64,000 bases of DNA, taken from contig VDCT01000287.1 in the NCBI GenBank assembly GCA_009763385.1, forward strand, positions 98,306 through 162,305, read 5' to 3'. Below, piece after piece: positions 21,300 to 34,410 of the stretch. The notes under the pieces are model-generated. The model was not told the origin of the DNA and ran no database searches. It saw only the letters and a list, made by a program, of their open reading frames with translations. Position 1 is the stretch's first letter, and each line of letters opens with the position of its first letter. The position numbers and the translations under genes were made by a program. This DNA is from Coix lacryma-jobi var. lacryma-jobi. Its lineage: Eukaryota; Streptophyta; Magnoliopsida; Poales; Poaceae.

Positions 21300-23528
21300 T
21301 CATATCTCCGAATCCAATGAAGTTGGTTTTTCTACCACCTAAACAAAGAAGTTCACACACACATATCAGCAATGACTTCATGACGTGTGAGCATGTAAAA
21401 CAACAAAAGACAGTAAAACATAGAGATATATGCAGAGTAGAAGAAGGTTAACTCTTACATCTGCAAATCTTATTTGTCGTGGCCTGGAAGGTTTATGATC
21501 ATTCTCCTTTGGTTGCATTGTGGCCCAGGGAGCTTGTTTCTTTGAGTGTACTTGAATTCCAAGAAACGATGGAAGAGGTGGCTTATTCGTCACAGATGGC
21601 AAAGTGCGAGAAAGCCAGGACTCTGAAGGTGATTTTGGGACTGGTAAAGGGAGCAGAGATTGCAATGGTATGGCTTCCTTTTTGGCAACATTACTATCTT
21701 CCATGTGTTGTGGTAACTCATGACTAGCATCATGCTGCACATCTTTTCCATCATCTGATGGAAATGTAGGTTCTCTAAGTTCAGGGATCTTTTTGGTCAA
21801 TGGATCATTGACTTGATCTTTCACAATCCAGTTCCTTCCAACTATCTTTTGCCTTCCAGGCTGAGAGTCATATATATTTGCATTCAAAGCTGCCTTTGTA
21901 TCCACAGGCACACCCAAGTGGCATGTGTCTGAATCAGTATCTCCATGGTGATCCATTGAATCTTCATGCACTGCTCCATCTGGTCCTGAGCTCATGGAAC
22001 TTGATCCCTTGAAGCTACTATGATCTGATCCAACCAACGAGGTTCGATCATGGTCTCTTCCAAACGAACCAGAACCATTGCTCCTACTTGCCTTATCTCC
22101 TATTCCAGATGACCCGTTTGGTTTACTTGACCGTGACATCGCATAGCTGCGATATGGAGACATGCCACCAGCTACAGAATGGTAATACGGTGAAGATCCA
22201 TCCCCAGTCGGTGAATCACTCCAGAAAGTAAGCTGATTCGACTTTGACTCGCTTGTCAGCTTGCTCCTGCCATCCTCGCCTTGACCAAGATACTTCTGCT
22301 CCAACTTATGCTTATACACATCCTCCCAGGATTGCTGCCACACAATAAAATCCAGATGGTTAGAAAAAATCATTCCTAAGAACGAGCACAAGAAACACAA
22401 CTACAAAGCTGAATCCAACAAGCATGCAATGTGCGCTGGCATTAGTACCCCGTTGGAATCACATCCCAGGCGCTTGTCCTGCGAGCTCCGGGCAAGCGGA
22501 CTCCGTGCTATTTGGCCCCTGCCTTTGGACGGTAACTGCCGGCCTCTACCTCGCCCCCGCGCCTTGCCGCGCTTCATTGCAGGCATTGGATTCAAGAGCA
22601 ACAAGGAAGTTTTCACACAAAGGCCAGGGAGCAAACCACACCCCTTGGCTGAAAACCCCCGGGTACTATGCACATCATAGTCCTCGTCATCCTCTTCATC
22701 CTCCTCCTCATGCTCTTCGCGTCTTGGATAGCCGCAGGACAGGTAATTGGGCGGCAGGTGCTGGTAAGGGAGCTGGACAGGCGCTCTCCTCATTCGATCC
22801 TCGCCACTGCCCGCGCCTGCCTTCACCGCAGCCGCGCGCGCGTGCTCGCGGCCAGAGTTGCCGGTGCCAACAGCGGCGGCAGCCTTCCGAAAGGTGTACT
22901 GCGGGGAACCCGCGACAGCCTGCGCGGCCGGCAGGAAGCGGTCCATCATGAAAGCCCGCGAGCCTGGCTCGGCGCCCTGTCCGGGGTCCGGAGCGCCGCT
23001 GAGGCCGCTGACGCTGCAGTTCATGGCAAAGGACTCGGTGCGGGAGAGCGTGTCGAGCGCGTCGGAGAACCTCTCCTCTTCCTCTTCATCTTCGCCGTCC
23101 TGCTTCCGTAGCACCGCAGCAACCGGTAGCGGCGCCCCGTGCTTCTTCACAGCCTCGGTCGATTCCGCCGCCTCGTGCTCCTTGCGCGACGCGGCGACGG
23201 TCCGGGAACCTTGGTGGTCGGCGACGGCATGAAGCACCCGGAGATCGAGGTCCGCGAGGGCGTCGTGGTAGGGGCTGCCGCCTACCTCCTCGGCCGGCCG
23301 CGTCCGGGAAGTCTCCCGCGGGGGCGTCGGCGGCGCCGCGCGGCGGGTGCGGACGCTCTTGGGCTGGCCCGGGCGCTGCTCCCAGACGAAGGGCACGGCG
23401 CCCGGGTGCCGCAGGGGCCCGGAGTTGAGCTCGGCCCTGTACCGCGGCGGCGCGTCGGCCACGCGCGCCGAACGGAGCGGCGCGCCCAGGTCGATCCGCT
23501 GGTTGCCCCCGCCCCCTCCGTCACCCAT
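21300..23528 (-). CDS. DUF688-family protein, three exons
   Basis: Exons (minus): 23528-22449, 22334-21459 and 21338-21300, each a whole number of codons (360, 292, 12 plus stop), giving 664 aa. Donors are GTACTA and GTAAGA; acceptors are GGCAG and TTTAG. Near the N-terminus lies PGAVPFVWEQRPGQPK (42-57), the family's conserved P-x-x-P-F-x-W-E-x-x-P-G-x-P motif. An acidic run is near 195-205 and a basic GRGRGR region precedes the first intron. Exon 2 opens with SWEDVYKHKL; LPLPVPKSPSESWLSRTLPS is at 588-607. The last exon adds a short tail ending SLDSEI. Mostly disordered and Ser/Pro-rich; function of the family is unknown. Start: M at 23528 places a short leader before IDLGAPLRSAR as in relatives; 23546 and 23732 are in-frame alternatives. 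Confidence 0.88.
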
Positions 23529-23546
23529 CGCGCGATCCGCCCGCAT

Positions 23547-24036
23547 CGCCCGTAGGTGCTCGCTCGGGAGCCACGGAAAGGGGTTCGCGCCTCGCTTCGG
23601 CCGCCGGGAACGGCCGCGGGGGAGAGCCGGTCGCGAGCGTTGGAAGCTAAAGAGAGACAGAGGGAGGGATCTGCGTCCCGCTTGCCGCGCGCCGCCTTGC
23701 CGTGCTGCGGCCGATGGAAATAATAGACTCACCCGCGCTGCGAGGTGTGCCGTGTACGAGGCCCAGCCAGCCGCCTCCGCGGCGGCTCCACTTCACTAGT
23801 GCGGAGTGACACGGTGCGGTGGGGCGGCGGCCACGGTGCGGTGCGACCGTGCGAGTGCCGCACCGCAGCCCGCAGGGTTAACGCTGCGCGTGCGGCGCGG
23901 GGATGGTGACTCGGGCGGGCGCGTGGGCACCGGGCGGTGCGGGGGGCGTGGCGTGGCCGTGTGGCGTCAAGACTCGGGGAGTGAGAGTGCGAGACTTTCT
24001 GAGGGCGATCCGCCTAAAAAGGTGGTGCGAGGGAGC
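23547..24036. promoter_or_regulatory. GC-rich leader and promoter of the DUF688 gene
   Basis: A CpG-rich stretch directly upstream of the minus-strand start. It presumably holds the core promoter, but no clear TATA motif is visible. Confidence 0.45.
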
Positions 24037-24167
24037 GTGTTTGGTTTGGGCCACGCCCAGATGTGGCGAGTTGTGGCGGCGGCGGCAAAAACCAGCGCCA
24101 CACTCTGTGGCGAAAAATTGTGACTGCATGTGCTGTGGCCGCCAAACGTTATATACCAACCAAACAC
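24037..24167. mobile_element. Short GC-rich foldback MITE
   Basis: 131 bp with ends GTGTTTGGTTTG and CCAACCAAACAC. The interior holds inverted words (GGGCCACGCC against GGCCGCC-type; GTGGCG and CGCCAC). It sits in the promoter-proximal region of the DUF688 gene. Confidence 0.6.
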
Positions 24168-26371
24168 TAGCCTGATAAATGGTGGCAGACTACAGCTGTG
24201 GCAAGGCAGAGTGTGGCCTGAAACCACCGAGCGGCCACCCACCGTCCCACCCGATCCGGCAGCACATGCACCGAGCGGCGGCGATGCATTGCACGGGCAC
24301 GGCCCGGCGGCCTCTGCCGAGTGCCGCCGTGGTTCAGAGTTCAGTCGGACACGGGGGCATGACCGCATCACGCCGGGAAGTGGGGCCGAGTTAGGCAGAC
24401 GCTGGCAGGCCGCCGTCTCCGTCTCCGTCGACCAAAGTCTCAGTGGTCTCGTTGAGCAGGGGATTAGGTCGCCTAGGACACGAGATATCAGCATCACCAC
24501 GGTCTGTACAGAGTAGGATACTGTATATGGTACTACTAGTAGTAATTTTCTATGCATCGATTCTGCGTTAGTAACAACTGCCCTCCCTTGGATTCCTAAT
24601 GCACGTTTCGTACGAGCATTTGCTCTATAAAGAACAACAACGGAGCAGCTGGGGTGCTCTTGCAAAGGAACAAAACAAACAAGTGAGAGAGAAGAGCTCA
24701 GCTGCACCTGCACTGCAAGGCCTAGGGAATTCGACAGGAGACATGCGCGTCCACTGCCAACTGGATTGTCAAGGATATCCGTTCCTCTTTCCGTGTCACC
24801 CGTGTCATGTACGATTATGAGCCGCCATTGGTGGTCGGCTTCTGTCATGGTCTCGCGCCATTACTGCAGAAACTGCAGCAGCTAACTATTAACTAACTAC
24901 ACTCGGTAGCTGCGAAGAGCAGATGCGGTGTCGTCGTCGACGTCGACCGCTCGTTTCCGTCATCGCATGCAGATCACGTCGAATCAGGTCGTTTTCTCCG
25001 ACAGCCAGCGCGAGGACGACGGGGGCGGTGACCATGGAACAACTCTGCCCGGCGACCATTGACACAGGCACACAGCTGGGGATTTTTTTTGAAGGAAAAG
25101 GAAAGAAAAATGTTTCCCCTACTTTACTGATAGCAAAGTCTATTGCACAGTGATATTCTAGGCACGCGCCCGCCCCAAATTACAGAGGAGTATCAACATC
25201 CAACATAGACGTCTCCTTAATTAGATAGCCCAACATCTCTCCCCCGGCCACATGACACCCTGAAAACAAAAAGTCATCGGCTTCGCTTGAGCAAGAAGAT
25301 GTTTCGACTGATTCGTATGACATTTTTTTATGAGAGAAAATACTATTTCACGTCTGATTTATACGAATTAAAGTCAGCAGAGTAGCTCAAGCGAATAGAG
25401 CCATATCATTTTGTAATTTCCATGAGCACCAAAGTACTACAGAGCTGACAATATTAATTATCACACATTCTTCTTATCCCTCAACCAAAAAACGACACAA
25501 ATTCAAAGAAATATTCAAAAAAAAAAAACTCGACCCACATGGGTATTCAAAGAAATATTCAGAATATCAGAAGCTGTTTTCCGAATGTGTGTATCCACAG
25601 CTGGGACTTCAGAGGATCAGGACTCAGGAGGTGCTAGGATCATACGCGCACAGAATCTGTTAACCTCATAGCGCTGAAACTGAGATTCTGCACGCCTTCC
25701 TCGAGGAGAGGCTAGCTAATTTGCCTAGATCATAAGCTAGTGGTAGCATTTGACGAATCGAATCGTGAGGGCGTCGATCGCTTTGCTTGCATACTCAACA
25801 ATTCCAGCAGAGGCAGAGTTGACAGATGAGGTGATGACGTGACGCCTTTAATAGCCGAATAGGTGTTGACCATGCATATTCATATGCTTGGCTTGAAACT
25901 GAGGAGTGGTCAAGAAAAGGGGGAATCGATCACATGCAGCGCATTCCCATCTACAGACTACAGTAGCATTACCGTACCAAGTAACTTCGGACTTAGAACA
26001 GTATTAGCAGTTTACAAGGTTTTAAGCCACTCTTCTCATGGTTGTTGTTGCTGCCAATAGTGTACCAGTGTCGAAAGAGAGCAATGGTAGTGAAAGTGTG
26101 AAACAGTAATCCGTAGAAATGACGGTGTTGCAGTGCCTGTACTGAAGACTGTAGACGTTATTCCTGGCTCTGACAAGGCTCTGTTCGACAACACTTATAT
26201 AAGCCAGAAATAAGCTGAGAAACACGGCTAATTTGTTGTGAGAGAAAAATAATATTTCACAACTGATTTGTACGGATTCAAGCCGGCTTACGGCTAACTA
26301 GCTGTGTGCACAGGATGGAGCGAGCGACGCTCGAAGTCGTGTGGACAGTGCACACCAACCCTAGGTACGTA
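24168..26371. other. Intergenic DNA, no gene supported
   Basis: GC-rich at the left, AT-rich after about 25100. Small open frames have random-looking composition. No RNA gene recognised. Confidence 0.4.
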
Positions 26372-26462
26372 CTCCCTCCGTCCCTAAATAAGTGTCGTCC
26401 GGAAAGCGTGTCTGTGAGGGAAACACGGATTTCTAGAGACACTTATTTTGGGACGGAGGGAG
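26372..26462. mobile_element. Short Stowaway MITE
   Basis: 91 bp, ends CTCCCTCCGTCCCTAAATAA and TTATTTTGGGACGGAGGGAG, TA on both sides. It appears to be a deleted version of the larger copies, with little left but the two arms. Confidence 0.88.
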
Positions 26463-26521
26463 TAGCAATAATAACTTACTGTATAAACAAAAAAAAAACA
26501 AACGGCTACTCTGTATGTGTA

Positions 26522-26756
26522 CTCCCTCCGTCCCTAAATAGCTGTCGTTTGCGCTTCCCGAGAAACAACTTTGACTAAATATATATTAAAAAATATTAAT
26601 ATGTATGATGCATAATTAGTATCGTTGGATAGATATTTGAATCTAGTTTTTTAACAAAATTATTTGGAGATCCAAATGTTGCACACATTTGCTACAAATT
26701 GAGTCAAACTTGTGGCACGCACACCAACGGCGACGGTCAATTAGGGACGGAGGGAG
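26522..26756. mobile_element. Stowaway MITE
   Basis: 235 bp with CTCCCTCCGTCCC and GGGACGGAGGGAG ends and TA duplications. Its interior (CGCTTCCCGAGAAA, ATCTAGTTTTTTAAC) matches the copy at 32270, so the two belong to one subfamily. Confidence 0.9.
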
Positions 26757-28330
26757 TAGGTAGCAGTACAAGCACGGCAATCAATCCTTTTATCCGCATT
26801 GTAGCAGATCATGTCGACTGTTGATGGCCGGCGTCACTAACACGTACAGTACTAGAGTACGGTCGTCCACTGGCTCGGTAGATGTACATAGGCACAGGCA
26901 CAACGCACATAGGCAGATCGCGTCGCAGAAATGCATGCATGGTCAGTGCGGTGCGGCAGCCGGGGGAACGGGAGGCACGAGCGCACGGCCGCACGAGCCC
27001 TGCCCGAGCGGTGCCGAGCGGCGAGCGCGCATCATGCACGGGCGAAAGGATCATATTCATATATGCTCGCTCGAGGTGCCGTGTGAACGAATTCAAGATC
27101 GGGGCATATGCATGGACCGTGTGAAAAGCGAACGCGCGGCTCGATCCGATCCCTAGCGCTCGTTACTCCTGTCGGCCGGGCCGGCCGCGCGGGCGGTCCC
27201 GTCCCGTGTCGCCTCTCTCGGCAGGACGACGACGGGTCACGCCATGTGCGCCCGTGAGCGGCCGTGGCCGCGTCCGCGCCCTACCTGCAGGCTTCCATTC
27301 CATTCCACCGGCTTCCGAACGATCTGGCCGTTTCCTCTACGGCTGTACAGTACTAGTAGTATGCGACACGAGTAGCTGCGCCCCATCTGCTGGATGGAGC
27401 CCGTACGTTGCGTACGGCACGAGTGGCACCGGGCCAGTGTTCCTCTCGGTTGTTGAGGCCATCACTTTCAGCTACTACTACGTTTGTACCGGCCAGGGTG
27501 GTAGGTGCTCTGCTGGTGTCTACAGTAGCTCTCACTGATCGATGTACTGGCACCAAGTGTTTACTACTCTGTTACGTGGTACTGCACTGCTAACTACGTA
27601 CGTAACTCAACCGGAGTGTTAAAAGAGAGCACGGACGGACGCTAGGCGCTTCATCACTGAGCATATCCAGAGCCAGCGGCCGGCAGTCCGGCCGATCCGT
27701 GCAACAAGAAATTCAGGCGTTATCGTCAATTCGTCATACCGAGACATGCGTTACGGCCATGTTCCAGCAAACCATCTCAATCCACGTCTGCTACTGCTTG
27801 CTCTAGATCGTCTTCAGCTCGCTAGTAGCTACCTTTTGGTCGGATACTCGGATAGAACGAGTGATGAGGTGCGTGCTCGAATCACTAATTACGCCATGGC
27901 ACCATGCATGTTGAAGGTGTGCTTCTTCAGTTCTTTGTCAGCTTCGTCGATCGGGTGCATGGCACTCCATCTTGACCTCTCTCTTTCTCTTGTTCTGCAG
28001 AAAGGGGAGGCCCGTGTGTATTAATACTGGTGTTCATGATATATACCACATCCGTCGCGTCGCGTAACGTCGAAGCAAAGAGGATCGGTGGCCCGTGTAT
28101 TAATACTGCATACTGGTGTTCCAGCCTGTGAGTGAGTGAGCTGCATTATTGAAGGGTCTTTGGACTCTTGCTTCTCACGGAATTATTAGTCTGCATACAA
28201 AGATTCCCTGATTTGGAATCTCTCGTCTAAAGATTTTAAGACTTTTAGAGGCCTCTGTTGTGTAAAGTCTACCGACGACGATGGACGATGAGGACGGGGG
28301 CATGCGGTATCGAAGTGCCGAACAAATGAT

Positions 28331-28334
<4 letters not shown>

Positions 28335-28391
<57 letters not shown>
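28335..28391. repeat. GA dinucleotide microsatellite
   Basis: Roughly 28 uninterrupted GA units preceded by GAGAAA. Confidence 0.95.
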
Positions 28392-28394
<3 letters not shown>

Positions 28395-28518
28395 ATCATA
28401 AATTTTATGCCAGCGATTCCATATGTTCAAACTGTTCTGGTTCCATTGGCCCAATGGTATGTGAAGCCCATGCAGCCATGCAGGGCCATATCAGAAAGGA
28501 AAATGAACCAGAACATTC

Positions 28519-28665
28519 GATGTGGCCCGATAAATGGGACAAACAACGGAAGCAAAACTTTTTTAAAAAAAAACATACGGCCCGTGGGTTTGAGATAGGC
28601 CCAAATAACCACGTTTCGGATGTGGCCCGACAAAGGAATTCCCCCGATAAATGGGGCAAACAACG
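28519..28665. repeat. Local duplication with GATGTGGCCCGA
   Basis: The words GATGTGGCCCGA and CGATAAATGGG(a/g)CAAACAACG occur together twice (starting at about 28519 and 28619), the second copy carrying an extra AAGGAATTCC-like insert. Confidence 0.6.
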
Positions 28666-31089
28666 TTGAATTTCCGATGTTGGCCCAAAACTGACTCTGG
28701 GCCCTAGACTTTCAGCTCGGAATCTCGGATAGGTTTTACTGTCTGTCTGCTATGTCCATTTTAATCATGCGACTGAAACTGGTCCTCAAACACTGCACAC
28801 CGGATCAATGTAACAAGGTGTTCACAGTTCATCGCGTCTCGGTGACTTTTTTTTTTTAATTCTAGTGATATTGTACGGTGTGAGCCTGGTCCCATGACTG
28901 GCTCATGCGCACTAGGAAAATTCAGAACTCTCCGTGGCGTGGCCTAACGACGACTCCCAACAACGGTAGATGGCCCTGGCGATTGGTGAACGAAAGGTGA
29001 TCCAAACGCACGCAGTGGCCCCGCCAGATCTAGCCTAAAAGAGCCTGAGCAGCGAGCGGATACGATGATGTTGCCTTTAGCTTTTGGTAGACACCGATGT
29101 GTGGAGCAGGAGGACAGGGATAGATCGAGAGCAGTAGAGAACAGCACACTGAGAAAAATGGAGGAAAATAGTATAAGAGATGACATTCAGTTCCTTCTCC
29201 CCGCTGTCCACCGAGTCTAAAGTGGAATATGTTTTGAGGAAGGAGGTCGTGATGCCAAGGCATGCAATGCACAGTCAGACTTTACGTAGCCATTGATCAA
29301 GTGTCAGACCTGTAACGATGCTCCTAGTGCACTGAATTGAACACTGCAGGGAGTGCGTGATCGGGTACTTTGGGTAGGGCCGACGCGCCATTGGAAACTC
29401 GAAAGCCGAAACTCGCGCTGCCAATTTCCAACTGCACTTGTGCTACACGCCTGACTCATCACTTTCTGAGGTGTGCGCGCATAGTTGCAGACGCAGCAGG
29501 GTCTATTGTCTCGTACGCGCGCGCGCGGGTAGCCACAGCCACGCGCACACGGACGGGGCGGGCATGCACGTACGCGGTCCACCACGATCGATCTCGAGTC
29601 TGTAGTCGAGTGGAATTACAGGAGCCGTCCTTGTTTTCTACAGGCCGGGAGCCCGGGACCGTGATAGATCGGAGGAGGAACGGAGGAGAAAGCCGACCGC
29701 CCTATCTAAACCTGGATACCGCGCGCAAAGGTAAAAAAAAGCCCCTATGACAAACAGAAGCGCAGAGACAGTTGATAATAAGTGAAAGAAAAGAGGGAAT
29801 CATCATCACCTACTCAAACAAGCAGTCCAGGTCCATTACATGCGAGCCATCACTCTCGGTGAAAAGCAGCGAGCAGATGGGAGTTGCGCTGCGCCAAAGT
29901 AGCCCCTCTCTCTCCCGTTCAAACCCGCCCTAAAAAGGAGATGCTTCATTCCAGCTCGTAGGCAGGCAGGCCACATTGGCATGCATGCCCCATGTAGCAG
30001 CAGCAGCTCGCTCGGTGAGTGCTCAAGTGGACCTCCATCGATGGATTTGATTGATGCAAAGCCGCTCAGGCGCTCAGCGCCTCAGCCTCCGATCGATCCC
30101 AGCTAATCTGCTGCGTGCCTAATGGCAATTGACCGCGACAGCGGAGCACTAAACCCCGCCGCTGTAAAGTCAGACGGTAGTCCCGGGCGGGCGTGTACGC
30201 TGTTCAGCCATTTGACCTTTGCCGCGCTGCGCTGGGTGTGGGTGGGGGCGCGACGGGTCGACGGATTTCGATCGATCGGCGAGGCCCAGGGCGCCGGCGG
30301 TCCCCCACGCACTACACCTACACTCGCTCGCCGCGTATCTTTCTTGGCAGCGGCGGACGAAAGCGAACGGCGGCGATGCTCTTTCTATCTTCTAGTCTAG
30401 GACGCTAAAAAGGTGGTCACGAGTTCTACGGCTGCCTAGCTACCATGGCTCGGGTCGGGTCGGATAAGATTGGATCGTTGCGTGCTACTGTATCAATTAT
30501 CATGTGGGTTCTGACCGGTCTGTGGCTATGGTCGTACTGTTGTGACGGCAGACGTCCTGGGGATGGACTCTGGTCTCTGGAGAGTCTGGAGGTGATCGTG
30601 ATCCAGTGGAACCCATAATTGGTACAGTACCTCCTTATATATGAGGCCATGAGGGAGGGAGATCGAGGGGCCGTGTATGCGTGTAGCCGTGTGCAGCATA
30701 TATCATCCATCCATCGTCGGCAGCGATGCTGCACTTGGCGAGATCGGCTCGGCTGGGCGGACGCAACCGGTGGTCATGGGTCTCCAGCTTTCCGGTGACA
30801 GCGACGGCAGCACAGCCCGGGATGATCCAGATCGATCGGGCGAGGAATCATTGGCGGCCACGTCGATCCGTTCGTGCATGAAGCTTTGCGCGCGTTCAGC
30901 GTTCTCATTTCTGAAGCGGATTCCTGCAGGAATACCTATCAGGACGAGTCAGTTCGCTGTAGCCGCGCGCGCGCGCGCCTTGTGCGCTGATGACACACAC
31001 CACCTGATGATCCCGTGCCGTTCGGCGGGCTCCCATCCCATCCCATGCCGCGGATGTGATGTGACCAACGTGGTCTTGTTTCCACCAGC

Positions 31090-31330
31090 GAAAATGTTTT
31101 ACACGTCACATCAAATATTTGAACGCATTTATATAATACTATACATAGACTAAAAAATATCTAATTATACAGATTGTGTGTAATTTGCAGAGACGATTTT
31201 TTCTAACTTAATAAGATTATGTTTTAACAATATTGTTGTTTTTTATTAGTTTGTTTTTAATAGACTACATTAGTGCAGAAACATCTGATGTGACCCACAA
31301 CATTTTTTCACGCTTTAGCTAAACAATGCC
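31090..31330. repeat. Decayed, internally deleted grass MITE
   Basis: Contains CATAGACTAAAAAATATCTA and ATTATACAGATTGTGTGTAA and ends with TAGCTAAACAATGCC. The middle of the family sequence is missing, so the copy is shorter than its relatives. Confidence 0.6.
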
Positions 31331-32269
31331 TCATCAGGTCGGCCGTCGGCGTGTTCGGTTCTGATCTGCAGCGCGAGCCGTTGCCTGTTTATCGTCTCGG
31401 CGGCGGTCAGGCTAGTATTGCTAGCAGAATCGACATGCTCTGCTGCTCAGCTTTGTGACGCGGACCTGAAAGTAGCACCAGCGCGTTTTCAGATGTGATC
31501 CCGGTCCACTGTACAACGATTTGGAACAACGGGTACTGTAACACATCATGTCGTCTAGAAGAGGATAAGGGAGAGTACATTCGTTCACGTGCGTCTACGG
31601 TCTCAGGCCAATTATACTTGGTGTTGTCTACAGTACAGTTCGGTTCTCTCTCTCTCTTTTTTCCCCTACACTTCTCAGGGACAGGGAGTTTTATTTTTCT
31701 TTATCAGAAAACACGCACTATTGTATTATTCCAGCTTTTGTCGACGTCAAAAAAGAGGCAAAGTAACATCCAGGGTGGGAAGATTTATAGGTTCAGATCG
31801 TTCTCGCCTAAAAGCTCAGGGTCCATGGCCAAGACCCAAGAGAGACGATCCACCACCACCACACGCACTCAAAGCGGCAGCGAATTTGAGCCATAGGGTT
31901 CCACGGTGCCCACACGTATGTGATGAACGGCCCCAAACTGATGCGGGGCGTGGACAATCCACCTCTTCTCTATATAGGCCAGGCCAACCGGAAAGCATGG
32001 AGAGGTGAAGTGAAGGAACATATCGATGGAAATGAATGGATTTATGGATGCAATGCAACCAATCTGTCATTAGCTAGAACTAGAAGTTGGGTGTCCTCTT
32101 CTCTCCTCTCCTCTCCTGTGACGACCACAGAGAGACCTAACTGGCCTGTTAAGCCAGACCCCTAGCTTTCCCGGTCCGGTCCCCTTCCTATGGCAGGGAC
32201 AGACTGCACTGTGCGCGACGACTCCAGCACAGTACGCATTGCTTTCATTCGTCCATGCGTAGGTACGTA

Positions 32270-32514
32270 CTCCCTCCGTCCCTAAATAAATATAAATAAG
32301 TGTCGTTCTCGCTTCCCGAGAAATAGTTGCTGGGAATTATATATTAAAATATATTAATATTTATGTTAAATAATTAGTATCATCGGAAAGATCTTTACAT
32401 CTAGTTTTTTAACAAAATTATTTAGAGATATAATTATTGTACATATTTTCTACAAATTAAATCAAACATGTGATACGCACACCAACGACGACACTTGTTT
32501 AGGGACGGAGGGAG
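32270..32514. mobile_element. Stowaway MITE
   Basis: 245 bp with CTCCCTCCGTCCC and GGGACGGAGGGAG ends and TA on both sides. Related over its length to the element at 26522. Confidence 0.9.
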
Positions 32515-32952
32515 TACATACATGCATGCACGCATTGACGCACACACGCCAAAGATAGGTACATACCGATCGACAGACAGACAGACTCACAGACAGGTGG
32601 TCCGGCTCTTGCTGTGTGCCACCGCGCCATGCATGCACACGTACCTGTGATTGTCACACTGATTATATTCTTGTCAATTCGCATTAGGTGAGACTAATAA
32701 CAACCTCTAAAAAGTGAATTAAAGCGCATCAGGGTGCCGATTATTACAGCATGAGATGCGTGGATGATTCAGCCTTCCACGACTGGCTAAAAGGAGCTGA
32801 TCGATTTATTGGCATGGACAACACATTGGATGTGCATGACCAGAGCATCTAGAGCTTACTGTAGCCGCTTAGGCCTAGGCTGCCCTAATGTATATACTGT
32901 GCACTGTTTGCGCTACCGCTTTTTTTAAAAGAGAAACAAATAAATAAATTGA

Positions 32953-33071
32953 GGGCTTGTTTGGAACGCAGGAATTTCACAGGAATAACGCAGGAATTTC
33001 ACAGAAAACAGTTCAATTTCACAGGAAAAACGCAGGAACGGAGAAAAAAATCCCGCGGTCCAAACAGGCCC
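32953..33071. mobile_element. Short foldback MITE
   Basis: 119 bp, starting GGGCTTGTTTGGA and ending TCCAAACAGGCCC, a 13-bp terminal repeat with one mismatch. The inside holds the word GCAGGAATTTCACAG(g/a)A repeated three times. No target duplication could be fixed. Confidence 0.65.
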
Positions 33072-34409
33072 TAAGAAAGGGCAGGCTACGAAGTAGTACT
33101 CCGTACACCGTAGTAGACAATTTGTTCAAGAAAAGACGAAAGAAAGAGAAGGATAAACCAGACACGTACACGCGATTAATCTCATTCGATCTCATGCAGA
33201 GGGCGATCGTCTTATCAGCTTTATTCGCAGATCGACAGCGCACCAACCCATACCAATTGATTGGCCATGCTACAGGACACTCGCATACTAGTAGTTCTTC
33301 AGCGAGGAGGACATGAGCTGATCAAGAATACTAGCGCTTTCACCATGCATTTCAGCGAAATTTTGTTTGGCTCAGGAGTCATCAGTCAGGACGACGAAAC
33401 AAAAAGGATAGAGCAGTACACACACTGTACGGTCCGATAGGGAAGCGTGGAAAGCAGGGGCAGAGTTGCGATTCGCCACGGCAGATCTTGGGTGGCAGGA
33501 GAGAAAAGGCGAATCGCGAGCCTAAAGAGAGATCGAATTATCGGTTCGGACGCTGTCGTTTCAGGTAGCCTGACGCGAGGCGGCGTAGGAATGTGTCGAT
33601 CGCGCCTTGCAGGTTGCAGCACTGATGCGTGATGCCGCGTGACCGCTTTTGCTCAGCGTCTCGTGTGCTCGGCGACATTCCACAACGTGCAGTTTATTTG
33701 GATTTTGGACTGATCTGCCGGTAACCTACGTGTGCGCGCGTGAATAGTGGTGGGTTCGTCCGCAGTTTCCAGCTGCCTGGTCAAGATCGTGATCTTTGTT
33801 GATTTGGCGGTGCCGAAAAAAAAAATTACAGTTAGATATGCAAGGCCCCAAACACTACTATTAGTTGTCGTACCATTTAGTAGTAGTTGTTGTGGTATGA
33901 TTTGTCGAGGTTTCAACTGTGCACCGGCTCACATATATATGCATCTCCCCGTCGACGAGCTTTCATCATCTCGGTGAGGAGGCTTCTTCAGGAATCCGGA
34001 GGGATTTTGGATTTGCTAGATGCTTGGTAGTACGGTGGATCTAGAGTACCACTATTTGACGGTATTTGTCACAAGTGTACTGTTACTGTTGCCTGTCTCC
34101 GCCCTGATCTTGATGACTTTCTGGTGTCGATGAGGACCGCTTTCAATTCGTAGCTCTTTTTCACTACCCCTACTAGGACGGTAGCACCCCCACCTAAAAT
34201 GTTCGCTGTGGCGAGTGGCGAGACTCGACGCATATGATGAGTCCACGATCATGGACGACGGATAACGCTTAATCCACGCACGCACGTCTTTAACTTTCTC
34301 TACTCGGCAATGCATGGTACTTGTGGTTTTCTGACATGGAATAGAGCCCTCTCTCATTCGCTCTCCCCACCCCACCCCCCTTTTTTTCACCAGCAGAGGA
34401 CTTTTTGCA
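33072..34409. other. Intergenic DNA left of the transposon nest
   Basis: No gene supported. The pol reading frame happens to extend backward into this DNA (an ATG at 34310), but those about 33 codons are flank and not part of the element. Confidence 0.45.
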
Positions 34410-34410
34410 T

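Larger units (their letters stand above)
26759..32267. other. Long intergenic spacer, no gene supported
   Basis: About 5.5 kb of changing composition with GC-rich patches (26950-27300, 30090-30400). The open frames lack any recognisable domain. Known sub-features are listed separately. I looked for common conserved miRNA words and found none, but this is not a proper search. Confidence 0.4.

Noticed and set aside
30677..31153. 158-codon frame in the long spacer
   Set aside because: Ends in low-complexity Arg/Ala sequence and runs into a MITE; no family match recognised.
26759..32267. Conserved microRNA precursor in the long spacer
   Set aside because: I scanned by eye for words of common plant miRNAs (for example miR156, 160, 164, 166, 167, 169, 172, 319, 396) and saw none; a computed search would be needed to exclude one.
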